A stretch of 8,682 nucleotides of DNA from Planktothrix sp. UBA8402. Its GTDB lineage: Bacteria > Cyanobacteriota > Cyanobacteriia > Cyanobacteriales > Microcoleaceae. Location of the stretch: positions 1,586 through 10,267 of the forward strand of contig DMPJ01000431.1 in the NCBI GenBank assembly GCA_003456035.1, in the 5' to 3' direction. Shown piece after piece: positions 4,938 through 8,682 of the stretch. Positions within the stretch are counted from its first letter, which is position 1; each line of letters begins with the position of its first letter. Below the pieces are notes generated by a model. The model ran no database searches. It was not told the DNA's origin and was given only the letters and a program-made list of their open reading frames with translations. A program made the translations under genes and the position numbers.

Positions 4938-4973
4938 GTTGACCTTGGAAGAAATTTGAAAGATTTGTCCTTT

Positions 4974-5027
4974 TTAGAGCTTTGTAGTATAAAATTCACT
5001 GTTAGGTTCTTGAAAAACACGATAATT
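4974..5027 (-). pseudogene. Severed N-terminal fragment of a second NWNYRVF-family gene
   Basis: On the minus strand this reads NYRVFQEPNSEFYTTKL and a stop, against NYRVFQEPNGDYIIREV in the intact gene. A 23-bp block (5005-5027) is identical to 4890-4912, after which the two diverge gradually. There is no start codon: the fragment begins one base after the stop codon of the HNH-like gene. The break point therefore coincides with one edge of the J-domain/HNH cassette. Confidence 0.65.
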
Positions 5028-5028
5028 A

Positions 5029-6057
5029 TTAAGAGTTACTTTGCGGTAAATAACGTTGTAATTGACTTAACTTTAACTTAAGTAGCTGGCGACGATCATA
5101 TAGCATTAAAATTACTGAGTGTCTTTGATTATAAAACGTTTCAATATAACGGATGAAATCATCTATTGTACAGGTTTTATCTGTTCCACCGATCCACAGG
5201 TGAAAGTCATCATGAATCTCTCTAGTGATTGTAATAATATTATCAATTTCAGCAGATAGATAGGTATAATTTTTTTGATCAAATAAGTGATGTCTAGCTA
5301 AGTCAATTTTATCTATTTTATCCCTAGATTTGCCTGTTATTTGGCATCTTTCCTTATCTCTCTTATTTACATATCTCATGGCTGATTCAATGTCTTTCTG
5401 AGATGGAATTTCAGACGGAGTAAGAGCTAAAAGATCACTAACAACAGGAGGAACAACGATTGGTACTCTTTGACAATAATCCTTTCTTTCTTTTTTATAT
5501 AAACTTGCTGCTAGTTCTATACTCAGTTTTGCTAAACCACGAAAAGAAAAATAACGGACAGCACTTATATGCTCATAATCTTCTCCTTTTTTCATGGGAT
5601 CATCTGATATTTGAATATTTTTGAAAGATTCTTCTAATTTACTTTCTTTGGTTTGAAAAATTTTAACAACATCTCGGTTACTTAACCAATGTAGCTCTCT
5701 CATAACTGTTAAAGAAGAACTATTATGATATACAGTTTGGCGAATACTATTATCAATTTTGTTAATTCTATGCTTTTCAACTAATTCTATAACTGAAGTT
5801 AAAACTTCTTTAATATTCATTGTATCGTTAGATTTATTGTCTATAGAACTTGCAATAGCTAACGCTCCTTCTTGAGAAAATATTCTTTCTTGTAATTTCC
5901 TATTTAAGTATCTAAAATGTATAGATTCCTTAAATTCAATCGAACTATCCAAAGATAATTCTAAATCAGAAACTATTTCATCAAGCTGCTTCCTTTCTAA
6001 TTTTAATGCTATAGCAATTTCTTGTTCTGTAATAGAAAATCTAAGATATTCTGGCAT
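5029..6057 (-). CDS. HNH-like protein of a J-domain/HNH operon
   Basis: A soluble 342-residue protein. Its C-terminal third carries an HNH-nuclease-like pattern: a lead-in RYVNKRDKERCQITGK with C238, then the paired histidines H256-H257 in DLARHHLFD, N273 in DNIITIT, and H282/H286 in EIHDDFHLW. The usual second zinc cysteine after C238 is Gly, so structural zinc may be absent, as in the zinc-free HNH groups. The first 230 residues are unfamiliar. SITEQEIAIALKLERKQLDE (8-27) could be a helix-turn-helix, and 55-70 resembles the FSQEGALAIA wording of phage regulator domains. Both are weak guesses. The ATG lies 2 bp after the stop of the J-domain gene, with GAGG 10 bp upstream, so the genes are cotranscribed and probably coupled. 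DNA cleavage, perhaps in defence or element maintenance, is an inference from the motif alone. Confidence 0.75.
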   Translation of the reverse strand: MPEYLRFSITEQEIAIALKLERKQLDEIVSDLELSLDSSIEFKESIHFRYLNRKLQERIFSQEGALAIASSIDNKSNDTMNIKEVLTSVIELVEKHRINKIDNSIRQTVYHNSSSLTVMRELHWLSNRDVVKIFQTKESKLEESFKNIQISDDPMKKGEDYEHISAVRYFSFRGLAKLSIELAASLYKKERKDYCQRVPIVVPPVVSDLLALTPSEIPSQKDIESAMRYVNKRDKERCQITGKSRDKIDKIDLARHHLFDQKNYTYLSAEIDNIITITREIHDDFHLWIGGTDKTCTIDDFIRYIETFYNQRHSVILMLYDRRQLLKLKLSQLQRYLPQSNS

Positions 6058-6059
6058 TC

Positions 6060-6611
6060 TTAAAAAACCTCAATAATACTTTGATACATAATATCAATTT
6101 GTTCAAAAATTTTTCGATCTCCTGTTGTGGGATTATCTGGGTGATAAATTTTGGCTAAATTGTAATATGCTTTCTTAATATCTTCTTTCGTTGCAATTTT
6201 AGGATTTAATCCGAAAACTCTCCAAGGTTTAAAGTAATTAAAAATGTTAATACCATTAATACAACCATATCCTTCTTGATTTTTTTCATTAGGAAGAACA
6301 CCCACAAATTTTCTATATAGCATCTTCCAAGTTGAAGCCAAACGGAAATCCAGTGTATCCATGCCATCTGTAGACATTCTAAACAAACCTGATTTCTTTA
6401 ACTCCTGTGTATTCTTAACTTTAAAGTGATGATAAACGGCTTGCTTAATAGCAGTTATTGATAGTTCTGGAGTAGAACGCTTATTTTTTGGATTATAATT
6501 TTGGATAACAAAATTAGCAAATTGTTCTAAGACGTTTGCATCAACGTTTTGAGATTGCGAAAGTCTGGCAATTTCATCCTGTACTTGTTGGTTTATAACT
6601 GCTGTAGCCAT
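6060..6611 (-). CDS. Protein with C-terminal J domain
   Basis: From the ATG at 6611 the product is 183 residues; a GTG at 6623 would add four. The last 55 residues form a J domain, PWRVFGLNPKIATKEDIKKA followed by YYNLAKIYHPDNP, with the intact HPD tripeptide that stimulates DnaK ATPase. The protein lacks the G/F region, zinc fingers and C-terminal substrate domains of DnaJ, so it is a class C J protein, in which the N-terminal part sets the target. That part has a helical region (about 10-60), then LKKSGLFRMSTDGMDTLDF and WKMLYRKFVGVLPNEKNQEG, which I do not recognise beyond similar cyanobacterial proteins. It is the first gene of an operon with the HNH-like gene, suggesting it recruits DnaK to load, fold or unlock that protein. 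Confidence 0.82.
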   Translation of the reverse strand: MATAVINQQVQDEIARLSQSQNVDANVLEQFANFVIQNYNPKNKRSTPELSITAIKQAVYHHFKVKNTQELKKSGLFRMSTDGMDTLDFRLASTWKMLYRKFVGVLPNEKNQEGYGCINGINIFNYFKPWRVFGLNPKIATKEDIKKAYYNLAKIYHPDNPTTGDRKIFEQIDIMYQSIIEVF

Positions 6612-6639
6612 ACTTTGTACCACTACATAATTTTATTTG

Positions 6640-6669
6640 ATTATAGCTATAATTTACGAGATTTGTAAA
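6640..6669 (-). promoter_or_regulatory. Sigma70-type promoter of the J-domain/HNH operon
   Basis: On the minus strand TTTACA (6664-6669) is followed after 18 bp by a perfect TATAAT (6640-6645). The predicted start of transcription is near 6633, giving a short leader of about 20 nt to the ATG at 6611. This is the clearest promoter in the window and implies constitutive expression of the cassette. Confidence 0.65.
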
Positions 6670-6679
6670 GTGTTTATTA

Positions 6680-6696
6680 GGTGGGCATTGCCCACC
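6680..6696. terminator. GGTGGGC-ATT-GCCCACC hairpin after dapL
   Basis: A perfect 7-bp GC-rich stem with a 3-nt loop, 7 bp past the dapL stop. It sits between dapL and the J-domain operon promoter and would separate the two minus-strand units. No strong U-tract follows on the minus strand (TAATAAAC), so intrinsic termination may be weak. The same palindrome is, from memory, a dispersed repeat in cyanobacterial genomes, so it may simply be another repeat copy. Confidence 0.6.
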
Positions 6697-6703
6697 CAAC
6701 AAT

Positions 6704-7939
6704 TTAAACCTTAAACTTATCGGTAATTCGACGCATAGCTTCCTCTACGTTTTCCCGACTATTGAAAGCAGAAATACGGAAATATCCTTCACCCGCCGCA
6801 CCGAAACCAGAACCCGGAGTCCCGACAACATTACAGGTTTGTAAGAGCTTATCAAAGAAATCCCAACTCGATAAACCTTGGGGAGTTTTCACCCAAACAT
6901 AGGGGGCATTTTCGCCCCCATAAACGCTTAATCCCGCCGCCGTTAATTGCTCTCGAATAATTTGGGCGTTTTCCATATAAAATTGAATTAACGCCTTAAC
7001 TTGAGCTTTTCCTGCTTCTGAATAAACCGCTTCCGCCGCCCGTTGAATAATATAAGAAACACCGTTAAATTTAGTCGCTTGACGACGATTCCATAACTTC
7101 CATAATTCCACATCGGAACCATCTTTAGCCTTAGCTGTTAAGGTTTTTGGAACAACAGTAAAGGCGCAACGAGTTCCGGTAAATCCGGCGGTTTTGGAGA
7201 AGGAACGAAACTCAATAGCGCAATCTTTTGCCCCTTCAATTTCATAGATAGAACGGGGTAAATTCGGGTTAGAAATAAACGCTTCATAGGCGGCATCATA
7301 TAGTATAATAGAACCGTTGGCTTTAGCGTATTCTACCCAGGCGGTTAAGTGTTCTTTGGTTGCCGTTGCCCCCGTGGGATTATTAGGAAAACAGAGATAA
7401 ATTAAATCAACTTTTTGGGTAGGAATAGCAGCAGTAAAATTATTTTCCGCCGTAATTGGAATATAAACTAATCCTCCATATTCTCCTTTTTCATTAACAT
7501 CTCCGGTGTGTCCTGCCATCACATTTGTATCGACATAAACGGGATAAACTGGGTCAGTTACGGCGATAATATTATCGTTTCCAAAAATATCTAAAATATT
7601 GCCTGTATCACATTTTGAACCGTCAGAAATGAAGATTTCATCGGCGTCAATATCGCAACCTCTGGCTTGGAAATCGTTGGCTGCGATGGTTTCGCGTAAC
7701 CAAGCATAGCCCTGTTCTGGGCCATAACCTTTGAAGGTGTCACGGTTGCCCATGTCTTCCACCGCCTGAACCATTGCGTTGCGACAGGCTTGGGGCAAGG
7801 GTTCGGTGACGTCCCCAATGCCTAAACGGATGATTTCGGCGTCGGGGTTGGCTTCTGCAAACGCATTCACCCGGCGGGCAATTTCGGGGAACAAGTAACC
7901 CGCTTTGAGTTTGAGATAGTTGTCGTTAAGGGTTGCCAT
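6704..7939 (-). CDS. dapL: LL-diaminopimelate aminotransferase DapL
   Basis: A PLP enzyme that converts tetrahydrodipicolinate directly to LL-diaminopimelate with glutamate as amino donor. This is the one-step route used by cyanobacteria, plants and Chlamydia for lysine and peptidoglycan precursors. The 411-residue length is standard. Key signatures are [13 protein letters not shown] (37-49), [10 protein letters not shown] (69-78), [10 protein letters not shown] (105-114), [10 protein letters not shown] (183-192), YDAAYEAF (214-221) and the PLP-lysine motif [12 protein letters not shown], with K249. The last 20 residues include [15 protein letters not shown] with the substrate carboxylate-binding Arg. 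The ATG at 7939 gives the family N-terminus [20 protein letters not shown]. The gene is more GC-rich than the adjacent J/HNH cassette. It shares its direction with the upstream fibrillin-like gene, 88 bp away, and may have its own promoter there. Confidence 0.96.
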   Translation of the reverse strand: MATLNDNYLKLKAGYLFPEIARRVNAFAEANPDAEIIRLGIGDVTEPLPQACRNAMVQAVEDMGNRDTFKGYGPEQGYAWLRETIAANDFQARGCDIDADEIFISDGSKCDTGNILDIFGNDNIIAVTDPVYPVYVDTNVMAGHTGDVNEKGEYGGLVYIPITAENNFTAAIPTQKVDLIYLCFPNNPTGATATKEHLTAWVEYAKANGSIILYDAAYEAFISNPNLPRSIYEIEGAKDCAIEFRSFSKTAGFTGTRCAFTVVPKTLTAKAKDGSDVELWKLWNRRQATKFNGVSYIIQRAAEAVYSEAGKAQVKALIQFYMENAQIIREQLTAAGLSVYGGENAPYVWVKTPQGLSSWDFFDKLLQTCNVVGTPGSGFGAAGEGYFRISAFNSRENVEEAMRRITDKFKV

Positions 7940-8027
7940 AGTTGATTACAAATGCAAATTTAGGGCGTAATTTCAGTGTTCAAAAGTCACTTAATTTTCT
8001 ATAATACAAGGGTTTGGGATCGGCTTT

Positions 8028-8642
8028 TTAAACTTTTGTCCAGAGGGCAAGACCACCGCCTCTACCTCTAGCTGCAATTAGATTAGGAGTAATCACAAAA
8101 AAGGCAAAAAAGGCTTGTTTTTTGATAGAATCTTGATAAAATTGTTGGGCATTACTTGAGGTTCCGGGCATTTTACCGTCATAGATATTTAAGCCAAACA
8201 GTTTAGAGGTAAGATGGGTAAAATCGAAGGCGAGAATATTCTTTTTATCTAAAAACTTTGCGGGGCCAGTTAGAGTTAAATTAAACTGATTTAATTTAAC
8301 ACAATTTTGAATAATTCCGGCGTCTATTTCTGGGGGTTTTTCTATTGTTAAGAGGGGATGGGGATATCGAGAATAGATGATTTGTAAATTCAAAAAACTA
8401 GGAATATAAAGTCCGTTTCCCTTAACAATTCCGGCTTGTTTACGGATTTTCTGGGTTCCACTTACCCAACAAAGTCGCCAATTTCCGATTAAGGATTCAA
8501 AACTATGCTTTTCTTTGGTTTTTTTGGCTTGATTTTCACATCTAATTAAGGTTTCAGCGATAATAGAAGATTTTGGCTTTTCTCCGTTACCTATTAACAC
8601 AAATTGAGCTACTTTTTCTAACAACAAAAGATCATCATTCAT
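8028..8642 (-). CDS. PAP/fibrillin-family (plastid lipid-associated) protein
   Basis: A 204-residue protein without signal peptide or membrane span. Two regions recall the fibrillin lipocalin-like domain: LIGNWRLCWVSGTQKIRK (51-68), corresponding to the opening LxGxWxLxY strand, and the C-terminal IAARGRGGGLALWTK, the usual closing strand with Arg-Gly. Between them are alternating strands such as FNLTLTGPAKFL and ILAFDFTHLTSKLFGLNIYD. Fibrillins bind lipids or quinones and associate with thylakoids and plastoglobule-like bodies. In cyanobacteria their role is linked to photoprotection, but the ligand here is unknown. The ATG at 8642 gives an N-terminal helix. The TAA stop at 8028-8030 is 88 bp before dapL. 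Assignment rests on motif wording and is moderate. Confidence 0.68.
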   Translation of the reverse strand: MNDDLLLLEKVAQFVLIGNGEKPKSSIIAETLIRCENQAKKTKEKHSFESLIGNWRLCWVSGTQKIRKQAGIVKGNGLYIPSFLNLQIIYSRYPHPLLTIEKPPEIDAGIIQNCVKLNQFNLTLTGPAKFLDKKNILAFDFTHLTSKLFGLNIYDGKMPGTSSNAQQFYQDSIKKQAFFAFFVITPNLIAARGRGGGLALWTKV

Positions 8643-8682
8643 AGGATTTAGTTTTCTAAGTATTAGCGAGTGTTGGTTATGA

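Noticed and set aside
4619..5020. Full-length start at 5020 for the NWNYRVF-family gene
   Set aside because: The AGGAGGA Shine-Dalgarno at 4931-4937 sits inside this extension, and the extra residues are translated from the severed duplicate region in another frame.
7591..7818. 75-codon frame inside dapL
   Set aside because: It is an alternate-frame shadow of a strongly conserved enzyme gene.

Overview
The window is most likely from a filamentous cyanobacterium. The octamer GCGATCGC (HIP1, a cyanobacterial genomic signature) occurs 12 times, and a GC-rich palindromic repeat (GGGGCGGGTTC / GAACCCGCCCC) and a 7-bp tandem repeat are also present. The core genes fit: a short HisZ-dependent HisG, an LL-diaminopimelate aminotransferase (DapL) and a plastid-fibrillin-like protein. 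The style of the repeats recalls Planktothrix or related Oscillatoriales, but that genus is a guess.

Layout. From 1 to 1482 there is housekeeping or metabolic DNA: hisG on the minus strand, ending in a heptad repeat array, and a divergent glutathione S-transferase. From 1501 to 1745 lies a repeat island made of hairpin-forming MITE-like units bounded by a perfect 15-bp inverted repeat. From 1812 to 2492 is an OmpR-type response regulator of the RppA/ManR kind, with no histidine kinase beside it. From about 2769 to 5027 is a decaying toxin-antitoxin island, all on the minus strand. It holds one intact RelE/YafQ-like pair, one ribbon-helix-helix antitoxin followed by a broken VapC (PIN) gene, and one Unstab_antitox-type antitoxin with an abnormal C-terminus and no toxin. 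It also holds a conserved small hypothetical gene and a severed copy of that gene's start. The 2.77-4.33 kb part of this island has 11 HIP1 octamers, eight of them (one degenerate pair included) arranged as a repeated 41-bp double-HIP1 element.

From 5029 to 6611 is an AT-rich two-gene operon on the minus strand. It encodes a protein with a C-terminal J domain and a 342-aa HNH-like protein, two bases apart, with a recognisable promoter (TTTACA-18-TATAAT). It has no HIP1 octamer and is the best candidate here for an undescribed functional module. From 6704 to 8642 core genes return: dapL, preceded downstream by a common hairpin, and a PAP/fibrillin-family protein.

How the genes work together: hisG and dapL serve histidine and lysine/peptidoglycan biosynthesis and are not otherwise linked. 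The middle 4 kb looks like an insertion hotspot between stable genes, where toxin-antitoxin modules, short palindromic repeats and a J-domain/HNH cassette have accumulated and partly decayed. All functional statements come from reading motifs by eye; no database search was run.
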